From contig NZ_CP177163.1 in assembly GCF_046736075.1 (NCBI RefSeq), positions 2,418,001 through 2,482,000 of the forward strand: 64,000 bases of DNA. Direction: 5' to 3'. The position numbers were made by a program, and so were the translations under genes. Position 1 is the stretch's first letter, and each line of letters starts with the position of its first letter. Of the stretch, positions 36,961-46,027 are shown in pieces. The notes beneath the pieces are model-generated. The model saw nothing but the letters and a program-made list of their open reading frames with translations. It did not search any database and was not told the origin of the DNA. Origin of the DNA: Stenotrophomonas sp046736075. Lineage in GTDB: Bacteria; Pseudomonadota; Gammaproteobacteria; Xanthomonadales; Xanthomonadaceae.

Positions 36961-39143
36961 CGCGCCTTCTCCAGTGCATCCAGCCAGGTCTGGCCCATCC
37001 GGTCCGGCGCGGTGCGCCGCGAAACCTGCGGCGGCGGTCGCAGCAGCGCCCGCCACAGCTGCGCGCGCAGCGCGTTGCGGCAGTCCAGGCAGCCAGGGGC
37101 CACGCGCAGCTCCTCGATGGCCGCCGCCAGGCTGAGCGGATCGGGCAGGCGCGCTTCATTGGCGCGCAACCATCCGCTCAATGCGTCCAGGTCCGGTGCG
37201 TTGTCGGCGACGGCCAGCTGCTGCCAGACCTCGACGATGGCCGGGTCGGGTGCGGGCACGGCCTGCAACGGCAGGGTGCGGCTGCCCAGGTCGGTGCGGT
37301 CGCCGCCGAGGCGGCGGCTCTCGTCGATCGGCGGCAGCTCCGGCCCGACCCGCGCCAGGTAGATGCGCTCGGCCTGCTGCACCTGCTTGATGAAGGCCAG
37401 CGCCTTGTAGGCGTAAGGCAGCGCCGCGTCGGGCCGGCCCTGGCGCAGCTCGCCCTCGGAGGACCACATCTGATCGAGCGCGGCCTTCAGCGTGGCACGG
37501 GTCTGCGGATCGAGCAGGGTGGCGGCTTCGGCATGGTCGTGGGTGTGGCCGTACTCGGACAGCACATCGGTGGCGCTGCCGAACACCGGCGCGCTGCCCG
37601 CCGTGGCGCTGCCGTGGTCGTGGTCGTCGTGGCCGGCCTGCGCGTGGCCCGCCGCGTCGGCCGTGTCGTGATCGTGGTCGTGGTCCTGCGCGGCCGGGGC
37701 GTCGCTGGTCGGCAGGGCATCGCTGGTCGGCAGGGCATCGCTGGTCGGCGGCGGCTTCGCTGCGCCTTCGCTTTCCTCGCCCAGGAACTGGCCGTAGCGC
37801 AGGCGCAGGATGCGCTGGTCCACGCCAATCGCGTCGGCGCGCCGGGTGAACTCCTCGGGCGGCAACTGCCTGCGCAGCCGGAGCAGTGCTTCGGCATCGA
37901 TGATGATCTGGCGCTGGCTGCGGAAATAGGCGGGCAGGGTCTTCTTGACCATGCCTTCCAGGTCGGCGCTCTGGATCTGCTCGGCGCTGGGCAGGCGCAG
38001 GATCACGCTGGTGCTCTGCGCGGTCTGGGCGGTGGGTGCGCGGTTGTCGCGCACCTGCAGCTGCGCGATCACATCATTGCCCGGCGCCGCGCCGAGCGCG
38101 GCAAGGTCCAGCGTGCGCGCGAAGCGGCGTTGGGTCACCGGCCCGCTTCCGGCCAGGGAAAAGCGCTGTTCGCGGAAGGTGATGTTCTCGCCGCTGCCCT
38201 GGGCCAGGGTGACCTTGAGCTCGGCGGTGGCGGCGACGCCGTAGTCGTCGCTGGCCTCGAACTGCAGGGCCCACTGGCGCTGCCCGGGCGTGCCGAGCAC
38301 CAGGCTGCGGTCCGGCGCGATCACGCGCACGCTCGGCGCACGGTCGGGGACCACGTCGAGCCGGTACAGCCGGCTCTCGCGCAGCGCCGGCGTGGTGACA
38401 ACCCGGTACAGCATCGGCCGCGCGGCAGTCCACTGCGCGGTCCATGCGTCGCCGTGGCGCTGCAGCGGCAGGCGCTGGCCATCGTGGAACTGCAGGACCG
38501 CCGTTGCCGGTGGCGTGGAGAAACGCAGGGACCACTCCAACTGGCTGCCCTGCGCGACCTTCGCATCCAGCGCGGGCTGCGCGCGCAGGGGCTGGCCGGT
38601 GTATGCCGGCGCGCGGATCTGCAGGCGCCCCGACTGCAGCGTGGGCGCCTGCGCCGGGGCAGCGTTCGTCGCAGCGCCGGGGCCCGGCACAACGGCGCCG
38701 GCGCGGCTGCGCGGCCAGCCCAACGCCAGCGCGATCACCAGCAGCGCGCCGATCCAGGCCAGCCACAGCACGCGCGCGGGCCAGCGCGGGCGCAGGTCCG
38801 GCGGGGCCGACTGCAGCGCTGTAGCCACATGGTGGCGCTGGCGCTGCTGCAGGGGATTGAGGGTGTCGGGTGCGGCGAACAGCAGATCGGCACTGTCCTG
38901 CGCGACGGGATGGCGGTCGAGCTGCCGTACCAGCCAGCGACGGTCCAGCCGCCGCGCGCGCCACGTCGCGATGCCCGCCGTGGCCAGCAGGGCCAGCAGC
39001 AGCGCCACCGTGGCGGGATTGAACCCGGCCACGCGCAGGGCGAGTGCGGTGGCGGCCAGCGCGAGTGGAAGACCGACCAGAACGCTGATCCACCACTGGC
39101 GGCGTCGCGCACGTTGCCAGGCCCGCTGCACGGCGGCGGTCAT
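36957..39143 (-). CDS. DUF4175-like membrane protein with a histidine-rich insert
   Basis: The 728-residue protein has two N-terminal membrane helices (about 20-60), a third near 135-150, then a long soluble region (LDVVPDRAPSVRVIAPDRSLVL, EASDDYGVAATAEL) typical of DUF4175-type proteins found in BatA operons. Residues about 485-540 form an unusual His/Asp-rich segment (HDHDHD, GHDDHDHG, GHTHDHAEA) that could bind metal. Just before it is a six-residue triple repeat (PTSDAL). The ATG overlaps the stop of the BatA-like gene by 4 bases. Function is unknown; it is presumably an envelope scaffold. Confidence 0.78.
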   Translation of the reverse strand: MTAAVQRAWQRARRRQWWISVLVGLPLALAATALALRVAGFNPATVALLLALLATAGIATWRARRLDRRWLVRQLDRHPVAQDSADLLFAAPDTLNPLQQRQRHHVATALQSAPPDLRPRWPARVLWLAWIGALLVIALALGWPRSRAGAVVPGPGAATNAAPAQAPTLQSGRLQIRAPAYTGQPLRAQPALDAKVAQGSQLEWSLRFSTPPATAVLQFHDGQRLPLQRHGDAWTAQWTAARPMLYRVVTTPALRESRLYRLDVVPDRAPSVRVIAPDRSLVLGTPGQRQWALQFEASDDYGVAATAELKVTLAQGSGENITFREQRFSLAGSGPVTQRRFARTLDLAALGAAPGNDVIAQLQVRDNRAPTAQTAQSTSVILRLPSAEQIQSADLEGMVKKTLPAYFRSQRQIIIDAEALLRLRRQLPPEEFTRRADAIGVDQRILRLRYGQFLGEESEGAAKPPPTSDALPTSDALPTSDAPAAQDHDHDHDTADAAGHAQAGHDDHDHGSATAGSAPVFGSATDVLSEYGHTHDHAEAATLLDPQTRATLKAALDQMWSSEGELRQGRPDAALPYAYKALAFIKQVQQAERIYLARVGPELPPIDESRRLGGDRTDLGSRTLPLQAVPAPDPAIVEVWQQLAVADNAPDLDALSGWLRANEARLPDPLSLAAAIEELRVAPGCLDCRNALRAQLWRALLRPPPQVSRRTAPDRMGQTWLDALEKAR
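37699..37752 (-). repeat. 18-base tandem triplication inside the DUF4175-like gene
   Basis: Three nearly identical 18-base units (37699, 37717, 37735) encode PTSDAL repeated in frame. They adjoin the His-rich segment and could vary in number by slippage without shifting the frame. Confidence 0.85.
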
Positions 39144-40279
39144 GCGCCAACCTCGCGGCGGCGGGCCGTGGCCATCATGCGTTCCAGTGCGAACAGCACC
39201 ACGATCAGCACCAGCAGCCACGGCACCAGGTCGCGTGGCACCGGACGCGGGGCGAGCGCACCGGTCAGCGGTGCCTGCGTTGCGGCGACGGCGCGCTGTG
39301 GCGCGGCCGCCGGCGCCAGCACCGACAGCAGGCGGCGCGGAAGGTCAGCCTCGCGCAATGCGGGCAGCGCGCTTGGCGACAACGCCGCCGTGAAGCGCAG
39401 CAGCCTGCCTTCACCAACCGCGCGCTGTTCGAGCAGCGGTGCGTCGTCGGCATCGCGCAGCGCGGTCGACCAGCGCGCGTGGTCCGCGCTGCCCGGTGTG
39501 GCGAGCAGCACCGTACCGCCCTGCTGCAGCCACGCCTGCCATGCGTCCGGCAGCGGGGCGGGCGACAGCCACACACCGATCTGGCCGGCCTCGGGCGCGC
39601 TGTCCGGCGCACGCTGGGCGGCGAGCGCCTGGCCGCTCCACGCGCGTTGCAGCGCATCCAGCACCTGCACGCTGCCCGCGTCGGCTTCGCCACCGCCGGG
39701 TTGCAGCTGCGGTAGACGCGGTTGCGTGTCCTGCGTGCCGGTTGGCGTGACCGGCACCGGCTGCCACCGCACGCTCCGCGACAGGCGCGGGCGCTGCGCA
39801 TCCAGGCCGGGCAGCGGATCGGGCACGTAGACGGTCAGCGGCGTGCCCGCCGGCAGCTGCCGGTCCAGTTCACGCAGCAGGCTGGCCAGCGGCTGCGGCG
39901 TGGCCGGGGTGGCCGCGTGCAGCGGCGGGAAGCCCGGCGCCAGCCAGCGCCAGTCGCCGCTGCGGTCCGCGCCGCGCAGGGCGGCGCCGTCCAGTCCGGG
40001 TGCAACCGCCGTGACCGCATGGGTATCGGCGGCGCTGCCGTGCAGCACCGGACGGGCAAGCAGCAGCGCCAGGGCGGCCAACAGCAGCAGGCGCACCAGC
40101 AGCAGCGGCCACTCATCGAAGCGGATGCGCTGGCGCGGGCGGACCTTGGCGCGCAGCCAGCGCAGCGCAGCGAACTCCAGTGGCGCATACACATGGCGGC
40201 GCGCCAGGTGGATCACCAACGGCACCAGCACCGCGGCCAGCGCAAGCAAACCCAGCGGGAACAGCAGGCCCAGGTTCAT
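39140..40279 (-). CDS. BatA-domain membrane protein
   Basis: The 379-residue protein starts with the BatA N-terminal pattern: a membrane helix (LLFPLGLLALAAVLVPLVIHL), the phrase LEFAALRWLRAK, a basic loop and a second helix (WPLLLVRLLLLAALALLLARPVL). The middle is a large periplasmic part without a recognisable vWA MIDAS motif. A C-terminal helix (VPWLLVLIVVLFALERMM) precedes a basic end. BatA-type proteins occur with MoxR ATPases and DUF58 proteins in complex-assembly operons. Start and stop overlap both neighbours by 4 bases. Confidence 0.85.
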   Translation of the reverse strand: MNLGLLFPLGLLALAAVLVPLVIHLARRHVYAPLEFAALRWLRAKVRPRQRIRFDEWPLLLVRLLLLAALALLLARPVLHGSAADTHAVTAVAPGLDGAALRGADRSGDWRWLAPGFPPLHAATPATPQPLASLLRELDRQLPAGTPLTVYVPDPLPGLDAQRPRLSRSVRWQPVPVTPTGTQDTQPRLPQLQPGGGEADAGSVQVLDALQRAWSGQALAAQRAPDSAPEAGQIGVWLSPAPLPDAWQAWLQQGGTVLLATPGSADHARWSTALRDADDAPLLEQRAVGEGRLLRFTAALSPSALPALREADLPRRLLSVLAPAAAPQRAVAATQAPLTGALAPRPVPRDLVPWLLVLIVVLFALERMMATARRREVGA

Positions 40280-41172
40280 GCGGCAGCGCCTGGCGCGAAC
40301 AGCGCGCGCAGCGGCGCATCCAGCGGCTGGTCCAGGTAACCCGTGGCAGCCGCGATGCCGGCGCCCTGCAGGCGCGCGTGCAGGGCGCGCTGGGCCTGTT
40401 CGAACCGCGCCAGGTAGGCGTCGCGGATCGCACGGCCATCGCCGAGCAGTTCCTCGCCGGTTTCCGGGTCGCGGAAGCGGTGGCCATCGGTGAACGGGAA
40501 ATCGCGCTCCTCGGCGCTGAGCAGCTGGATATGCATCACCTCGCGCCGTGCCGCCGCCAGGCGCTCCAGCAGGGCCGTGCCGGCGTCATCGAAACCGTCA
40601 CCCAGCGCAACCAGCATGTCGCCGGCCTGCACCCGCTCCCAGACCGGGCGCAGCAGGTGCGCCGGCGGCCAGCCGCCACGTGCACGCAGTTGGCGCAGCA
40701 GCAGGTGCACGCGGTCGCGTTGGCGCGGTCCGCTGCCGGCCGGCACCAGGCGCACGCCGTCGCCGCCCACGGCGATCAGGCCGAAGCGGTCGCCCTGCTG
40801 CAGGGCCAGCTCCACCAGGCAGGCCGCAGTGGCGCACGCATGGTCCAGCCGCGACCACTGCGGATGCGCACGGTCGGCCTGCGCGGCCGACGCGCTGGTA
40901 TCCACCAGCACCCACACGGTGACCGGGCTCTCGCGCTCGGACTCGCGCACGAAGAAGCGGTCCGAGCGGGCATACAGCTTCCAGTCGATCTGGCGCAGCT
41001 CATCGCCCGGTTCGTAGGCGCGGTACTGGGCGAACTCCAGGCCCGCACCGCGACTGCGGCTGGCGTGCTGGCCGATGCCGTGGGTGCCGCGCGCACGGCG
41101 CGGCAGCAGCCGCAGCGCCTTCAGGCGGCTGCGCACATCGGCGGGAATGGCGATCGGCGCGTGCGATGTCAC
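40276..41172 (-). CDS. DUF58 domain-containing protein
   Basis: The 298-residue cytoplasmic protein contains the DUF58 signature FAQYRAYEPGDELRQIDWKLYAR (about 47-69) followed by FFVRESERE and a vWA-like segment VWVLVDTSAS with a DxSxS pattern (about 90-95). DUF58 proteins are nearly always encoded next to MoxR ATPases and are thought to be their substrate-handling partners. It lies 8 bases after the MoxR gene and overlaps the BatA-like gene by 4 bases. Confidence 0.92.
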   Translation of the reverse strand: MTSHAPIAIPADVRSRLKALRLLPRRARGTHGIGQHASRSRGAGLEFAQYRAYEPGDELRQIDWKLYARSDRFFVRESERESPVTVWVLVDTSASAAQADRAHPQWSRLDHACATAACLVELALQQGDRFGLIAVGGDGVRLVPAGSGPRQRDRVHLLLRQLRARGGWPPAHLLRPVWERVQAGDMLVALGDGFDDAGTALLERLAAARREVMHIQLLSAEERDFPFTDGHRFRDPETGEELLGDGRAIRDAYLARFEQAQRALHARLQGAGIAAATGYLDQPLDAPLRALFAPGAAA

Positions 41173-41180
41173 AGCAGTGC

Positions 41181-42164
41181 TCAGGCCGGGAACGGCACGG
41201 CCTGCAGCAGCGCGTGGATCACATCGTCGGCGCTCTTCTGTTCGGCTTCGGCGGCGAAGGAGAGCAGCAGGCGGTGGCGCATCACCGGCCCCACCAGCGC
41301 CTGCACATCCTCACGGGTGGCGGCAAAGCGACCGTGCAGCAGCGCCCGCGCCTTGGCGGCGAGCACCAGCGACTGCCCGGCGCGTGGGCCGGCACCCCAT
41401 CGGATCCAGTGGTTGACCGCCTCCGGCGCACCGTTGCCCGGCCGGCTGGCACGCACCAGCCGGGTGATCCAGGTCAGCACATCGTCGCTGACATGCACCT
41501 GGCGTACCGCGGCCTGCAGCGCCAGCACGTCCTCGGCGTGCATCACCTGCGGCACCGTGCCGCTCGCGCTGCCGGTGGTCTGCAGCAGGATGTCGCGTTC
41601 TTCCTGTTCGCTGGGGTAGTCCACCCGGACATGCAGCAGGAAGCGGTCCAGCTGCGCTTCGGGCAGCGGGTAGGTACCGGCCTGTTCGATCGGATTCTGC
41701 GTGGCCAGCACGAAGAACGGCGCCGGCAGCGTGTAGGTGGTGCCGGCGTAGCTGACCGTGCGCTCCTGCATCGCCTCCAGCAGCGCCGCCTGGGTCTTGG
41801 GCGGCGTGCGGTTGAGCTCGTCGGCGAGCAGCAGGTGGGTGAAGACCGGTCCCTGCTGGAAGCGGAAATGACGGTGGCCGGTGCCGTGGTCCTCCTCCAG
41901 CAGCTCGGTGCCCAGGATGTCGCTGGGCATCAGGTCCGGGGTGAACTGCACGCGGCGGAACTGCAGTTCCAGTGCCTGGCCGAGTGAGCGCACCAGCAGC
42001 GTCTTGCCCAGTCCCGGCGCGCCCTCCAGCAGGCAGTGGCCGCCGGCCAGAAGGCCGATCAGCAACTGCTCGACCACCGCGTGCTGGCCCACCACCGCCT
42101 GGCCGAGCGCCTCGCGCAGCTGGTGCAGTTTCGGCAGGAGGGTGTCGATGTCGGCGGTGGTCAT
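41181..42164 (-). CDS. MoxR-family AAA+ ATPase
   Basis: The 327-residue ATPase has Walker A GAPGLGKT (48-55), Walker B LLLADELNRTPP, the sensor region FFVLATQNPIEQAGTYPLPEAQLDRFLL and a C-terminal lid domain. MoxR proteins are chaperone-like ATPases that mature or insert metal cofactors into partner complexes, usually together with vWA proteins. It is preceded by the DUF4159 gene (64-base gap) and followed by DUF58, BatA and DUF4175 genes in tight order. Confidence 0.95.
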   Translation of the reverse strand: MTTADIDTLLPKLHQLREALGQAVVGQHAVVEQLLIGLLAGGHCLLEGAPGLGKTLLVRSLGQALELQFRRVQFTPDLMPSDILGTELLEEDHGTGHRHFRFQQGPVFTHLLLADELNRTPPKTQAALLEAMQERTVSYAGTTYTLPAPFFVLATQNPIEQAGTYPLPEAQLDRFLLHVRVDYPSEQEERDILLQTTGSASGTVPQVMHAEDVLALQAAVRQVHVSDDVLTWITRLVRASRPGNGAPEAVNHWIRWGAGPRAGQSLVLAAKARALLHGRFAATREDVQALVGPVMRHRLLLSFAAEAEQKSADDVIHALLQAVPFPA

Positions 42165-42228
42165 GGCAGAACCTGTAGGAAAGGGGCGTGGCGCCGGGCC
42201 GTGGGCGGCCGGGCAGTCGGCGGACGGA

Positions 42229-42930
42229 TCAGCTGTTCAGGGCGTACATGACGATGTTGACTGCGAAACGGGTGTTGTCTTCGGCGAGGAACCGCTTGTT
42301 GCGCCAGTCGTAGTCCCACTCGCAGCCATAGTCCTTGTTGCTGTAGAGCACGCCCAGCCTGCCGTCGACCTCGATGCCCTTGAGGTAGTCGTGGACCAGG
42401 TCGTCGCCCCAGCCGTTGAGTTCGAAACCGGTGGCCGGCGGGCCGTCCGGAAAACGGAAGAAGCTGCGGTACAGCGCATGCGTGTTGGGCAGCTTCTTCA
42501 GCGCCGTGGGACCAAACAGCGCGGCCATCTGCGCCTCGAACGAGGTGGCGAACAGGCCGTCGATGTCGTGGTTGCAGTCGTCCACGAACACGAAGCCGCC
42601 GTTGCGCACGTAGCGCACGAAGTTCTGCCGTTCGGCCGCGTTGAACTCCACCAGCTTGTGCCCGGCCAGGTAGCAGAACGGCGCCTGCAGCATGCGCGGG
42701 TCGGCGAGTGCGATCACATGTTCCTGCGGGTCCACGCGCAGTGAGGTGTAATCGATCAGCGAGGTGATCACGTTGGACGGCATGCGCGCGTCCACGTCCC
42801 AGTCGCCGGAGTCGTACTTGAGGCGGGTGAACCAGAAATCGTAGCGGCCGGCCTGCGCGCCGGCCCACGACGGCAGCGCCGCGATCGCGGCGCCGCCCAG
42901 CATTGCCCGCAGGAACTGCGCGCGGTTCAT
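42229..42930 (-). CDS. Exported DUF4159 protein
   Basis: The 233-residue protein has a Sec signal peptide (about 1-27, ending SWAGAQA) and a DUF4159 domain (YDFWFTRLKYDSGDWDVDARMP, then GHKLVEFNAAERQNFVRYVRNGGFVFVDDC, then YGCEWDYDW). In many bacteria DUF4159 is fused to BatA; here it is a separate exported protein in the same operon. It lies between the TldE-like gene (43-base gap) and the MoxR gene, linking the protease and chaperone modules. Confidence 0.88.
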   Translation of the reverse strand: MNRAQFLRAMLGGAAIAALPSWAGAQAGRYDFWFTRLKYDSGDWDVDARMPSNVITSLIDYTSLRVDPQEHVIALADPRMLQAPFCYLAGHKLVEFNAAERQNFVRYVRNGGFVFVDDCNHDIDGLFATSFEAQMAALFGPTALKKLPNTHALYRSFFRFPDGPPATGFELNGWGDDLVHDYLKGIEVDGRLGVLYSNKDYGCEWDYDWRNKRFLAEDNTRFAVNIVMYALNS

Positions 42931-42973
42931 CGCCGCGCGCCGCTCCGCCACCCCCGGGTACGACGGTCGTGCA

Positions 42974-44308
42974 TCAGACTGCGTCGGACAGCGAGGTGAA
43001 GGTGAAATCGCGCAGCTTCATCGGCGGGATCATCATCACCAGGCTGGATTCGTCGCCGGCCACGCGCACCGGCTTGCCCAGCTCTTCGATGTTGTTGAGC
43101 ATGATCACCGGCGATTCGTTGAAGCGGAAGTTCTTCACCGGGTACTTGATCTGGCCGTTCTCGATGTAGAACGTGCCGTCGCGGGTGAGGCCGGTGAGCA
43201 GCACGGTCTGCGGATCGACCATGCGGATGTACCAGGTGCGGGTGACCAGGATGCCCTTCTGGGTGCCGCGCACCAGGTCGGCGGTGCTCTTGTCGCCACC
43301 GGCCATCAGCAGGTTGCCCGCCCGCGCGTTGGCGGTCTTGCCCTGCTTCTGCGCCCAGTACCGCGAGTAGTTGAGGTTGGCGATGCGGCCGTTCTCGACA
43401 ATCGCCAGCTTCTGGCGCGGCTGGCCTTCGCCATCCCACGGCAGTACCGGTGCCTCGGCATCCCACGGGTCGGCGCTGAAGTTCACGCGCGGATCGTAGA
43501 CCTGCTCGCCCAGCTTGTTGCCGCCGCCCTTCTTGGACAGGAAGCTGCGGCCTTCATCGGCCGAACGCGCATCGAAGAAGTTCATCATGAAGCTGATCAG
43601 GCCCGCGGCTGCGGCCGGCTCCAGGATCACCGTGTACTTGCCCGGCTCCAGCGCCTTGGCTTCGGCCGATTCGGTGGCCTTGCGCATGGCGATGCGGATG
43701 TCCTGGTCGGCCTTGAAGTCGGCGGCATCCTTCAGGTTGCGGCCGACCCAGCCCGAGCCGCGGCCGTCTTCGGTGCGCACGGTGCAGGTGTAGTCGAAGT
43801 TGGTGCTGCGCTGGTAGCCGAAGTTGCCGTTGCTGTTGGCGGTGGCGTAGAAGCTCTGCCCGTCCTCCAGGAAGCCGGCGGCGATCAGCCCGTTGCCGCG
43901 GCACGGCGCGATCGAATCGGCGGCAACCTTGGCGCGGAACGCCGGGTCGATGGCGGCGGTGGAGGCGCTGAACGTCGGGCTGGCGGTGTAGGTCTGCTTG
44001 CCGATGGCGGGCAGGAACTCCGGGTTTTCCGGTGCCAGGCGTGCCAGATCCTCGGCACGGCGGACCACGCGTTCCAGCGCGGCGTCGTCGAACTCGTTGA
44101 TCGAGGCGGTACCCACGCGCTTGCCGAACGCGACCGTCACGGCCAGTTCGGTGTTGTCGACGATGCCGCTGGTGGACACGTTGTTGAGCGCGAAGCGGAT
44201 GTTTCCGTCGATGGAACCGGCCAGTACGGCCGTGCATTCGTCGGCCTTGGACAGCGCGATGACCTTGTCGAGGATGGCCTTGGCCTGGGCTTCGGTGAAG
44301 ATACTCAT
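42974..44308 (-). CDS. TldE/PmbA-like protein
   Basis: The 444-residue protein belongs to the TldD/PmbA family but lacks the HExxxH metal motif, as E. coli TldE does. In the E. coli system TldE pairs with the catalytic TldD to cleave small peptides such as pre-microcin B17. Its start MSIFTEAQAKAILDK shows no signal peptide, whereas the two neighbouring TldD-like proteins carry twin-arginine signals. It is 21 bases downstream of the nearer tldD-like gene. Location in the cell is therefore uncertain. Confidence 0.88.
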   Translation of the reverse strand: MSIFTEAQAKAILDKVIALSKADECTAVLAGSIDGNIRFALNNVSTSGIVDNTELAVTVAFGKRVGTASINEFDDAALERVVRRAEDLARLAPENPEFLPAIGKQTYTASPTFSASTAAIDPAFRAKVAADSIAPCRGNGLIAAGFLEDGQSFYATANSNGNFGYQRSTNFDYTCTVRTEDGRGSGWVGRNLKDAADFKADQDIRIAMRKATESAEAKALEPGKYTVILEPAAAAGLISFMMNFFDARSADEGRSFLSKKGGGNKLGEQVYDPRVNFSADPWDAEAPVLPWDGEGQPRQKLAIVENGRIANLNYSRYWAQKQGKTANARAGNLLMAGGDKSTADLVRGTQKGILVTRTWYIRMVDPQTVLLTGLTRDGTFYIENGQIKYPVKNFRFNESPVIMLNNIEELGKPVRVAGDESSLVMMIPPMKLRDFTFTSLSDAV

Positions 44309-44329
44309 TGCGATTGGGCTCCTGACCGG

Positions 44330-45964
44330 TCAGCCGAGGCTGCGTGCGGTGTTGATGACGTTGATGCCGTTGAAGCGCGCGGTGGACGAGCCGTGCGAGA
44401 CCGCCGAGACCTGGCCCGGCTGGCCCTTGCCGTCGAAGAACGAGCCGCCGAGGCGGTAGTCGCGCTCATCGGCCACGGCACTGCAGGCGTTCCAGAACTC
44501 CGGCGTGCGGATCTGGTAGGCCACGTCCTCGAGCATGCGGGTGATCCGGCCGTTCTTGATTTCATAGAACAGCTGGCCGCCGAACTGCGCGTTGTAGCGC
44601 TGCTGGTCGATCGAGAACGAGCCGTCGCCGATGATGTAGATGCCGTTCTCGACGTCCTTGATCATGTCGGCCACGCTGAGCGGGGTCTTGCCCGGCGCCA
44701 TCGACACATTGGCCATGCGCTGGAACTGCACGCTGGACCAGGAGTCGGCATAGCAGCAGCCGTCCGATTCGGTCTTGCCGAGAATGTGGGCCTGGTCGCG
44801 GATGGTCTGGTAGTCCACCAGCTTGCCGTTGCTGATCAGGTCCCAGCGCTTGGTCTTGACGCCTTCGTCGTCGTAGGCGACCGCGCCGAGGCTGCCCGGC
44901 TGGGTTTTGTCGGCGAAGATGTTGACCTTGTCGCTGCCGTACTGGAACTGCTGTTCACGCTTGTCCAGGGTGGCAAAGCTGGTGCCGGCGTAGTTGGCCT
45001 CGTAGCCCAGCACGCGGTCCAGCTCGAGCGGATGGCCGACCGATTCGTGGATGGTCAGCCAGGTGTGCGAGGGGTCCAGCACCAGGTCGTACTTGCCCGG
45101 CTTCACCGACGGCGCCTTCAGCTTCTCCTGCGCCTGGCGGGCCGCGGCGATGGCGTCTTCCTTCATGTCGTAGGACGAGCTGTAGTTGACCACCCCGTTG
45201 GGGGTCAGCACCTTGCCCGCCGCCGCGCCATCGAGGTACTCGTAGCCCATGCCCATCGGCGAGGACAGGCCTTCGCGGGTGCGGAACTTGCCGCTGGCCT
45301 TGTCGATGGCGGTGATCGTCATCGGTGCCCAGATGCGGTGCACGTCCTGGTCGATGTAGGAGCCGTCGGTGGACGCGAAATACTTCTGCTCGTTGACCAG
45401 GAACAGCATCGAGTTGACGAAGCTGGCACCGGCGGCCATCGCCGCGGCATTGACGTCCAGCAGCAGTTCGACCTTTTCCTTGATCGGCACGTCCATCGCG
45501 TTCTTGCGGATCGGCGTGCGCCACGACACCTCGCCCACGCCCGGCGCGGCGGCGAGCTGCACCGGCGCGGTCTGCACCGCCGCGTTGGCCTTGGCGATCG
45601 CGACGGCCTGCTGCGCGGCGCGGGCGACGTCGGCCGGACCAAGCTGGTTGGTGGCGGCAAAGCCCCACGCCCCGTTGACGATCACGCGGATGCCCACACC
45701 GGTGGATTCGGTGTTGACCACGTTCTGCACCTTGTCTTCGCGGGTGATCACGAACTGGCGCAGGTAGCGCCCGATGCGCACATCGCAGTAGGTGGCCCCG
45801 GCCTGGCGCGCGGCGGCCAGCGCCGCATCGGCCAGACGCTTCTTCAGCGCCGGGTCCAGCGTGCTGTGCAGGTGTTCGGCGGCAATGACCTTGCCGAAGA
45901 AGGACGGCACGATCAGGCCGCCTGCGGTAAGCCCGGTGAGGGCGAGGAAGTCACGTCTTTGCAA
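44330..45964 (-). CDS. TldD-like metalloprotease with twin-arginine signal (copy 1)
   Basis: The 544-residue protein begins MQRRDFLALTG followed by a hydrophobic stretch to AAEH, a good Tat signal. The metal motif HESVGH (His306, Glu307, His310) is intact, followed by LELDRVLGYEANYAGTSF. Where E. coli TldD has its third ligand (Cys454, in CGKEGQ), this protein reads DGKGQ by my alignment, so Asp may replace Cys. Standard TldD is cytoplasmic and about 480 residues; the extra length is mostly the signal region. It shows high similarity to the neighbouring copy. Confidence 0.88.
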   Translation of the reverse strand: MQRRDFLALTGLTAGGLIVPSFFGKVIAAEHLHSTLDPALKKRLADAALAAARQAGATYCDVRIGRYLRQFVITREDKVQNVVNTESTGVGIRVIVNGAWGFAATNQLGPADVARAAQQAVAIAKANAAVQTAPVQLAAAPGVGEVSWRTPIRKNAMDVPIKEKVELLLDVNAAAMAAGASFVNSMLFLVNEQKYFASTDGSYIDQDVHRIWAPMTITAIDKASGKFRTREGLSSPMGMGYEYLDGAAAGKVLTPNGVVNYSSSYDMKEDAIAAARQAQEKLKAPSVKPGKYDLVLDPSHTWLTIHESVGHPLELDRVLGYEANYAGTSFATLDKREQQFQYGSDKVNIFADKTQPGSLGAVAYDDEGVKTKRWDLISNGKLVDYQTIRDQAHILGKTESDGCCYADSWSSVQFQRMANVSMAPGKTPLSVADMIKDVENGIYIIGDGSFSIDQQRYNAQFGGQLFYEIKNGRITRMLEDVAYQIRTPEFWNACSAVADERDYRLGGSFFDGKGQPGQVSAVSHGSSTARFNGINVINTARSLG

Positions 45965-46027
45965 GGCGGTGCTCCACGTCAGGGTGGTGTGGCAGGGAAA
46001 CGATCGGCGGGTGCAGGCGCGGCGGGT

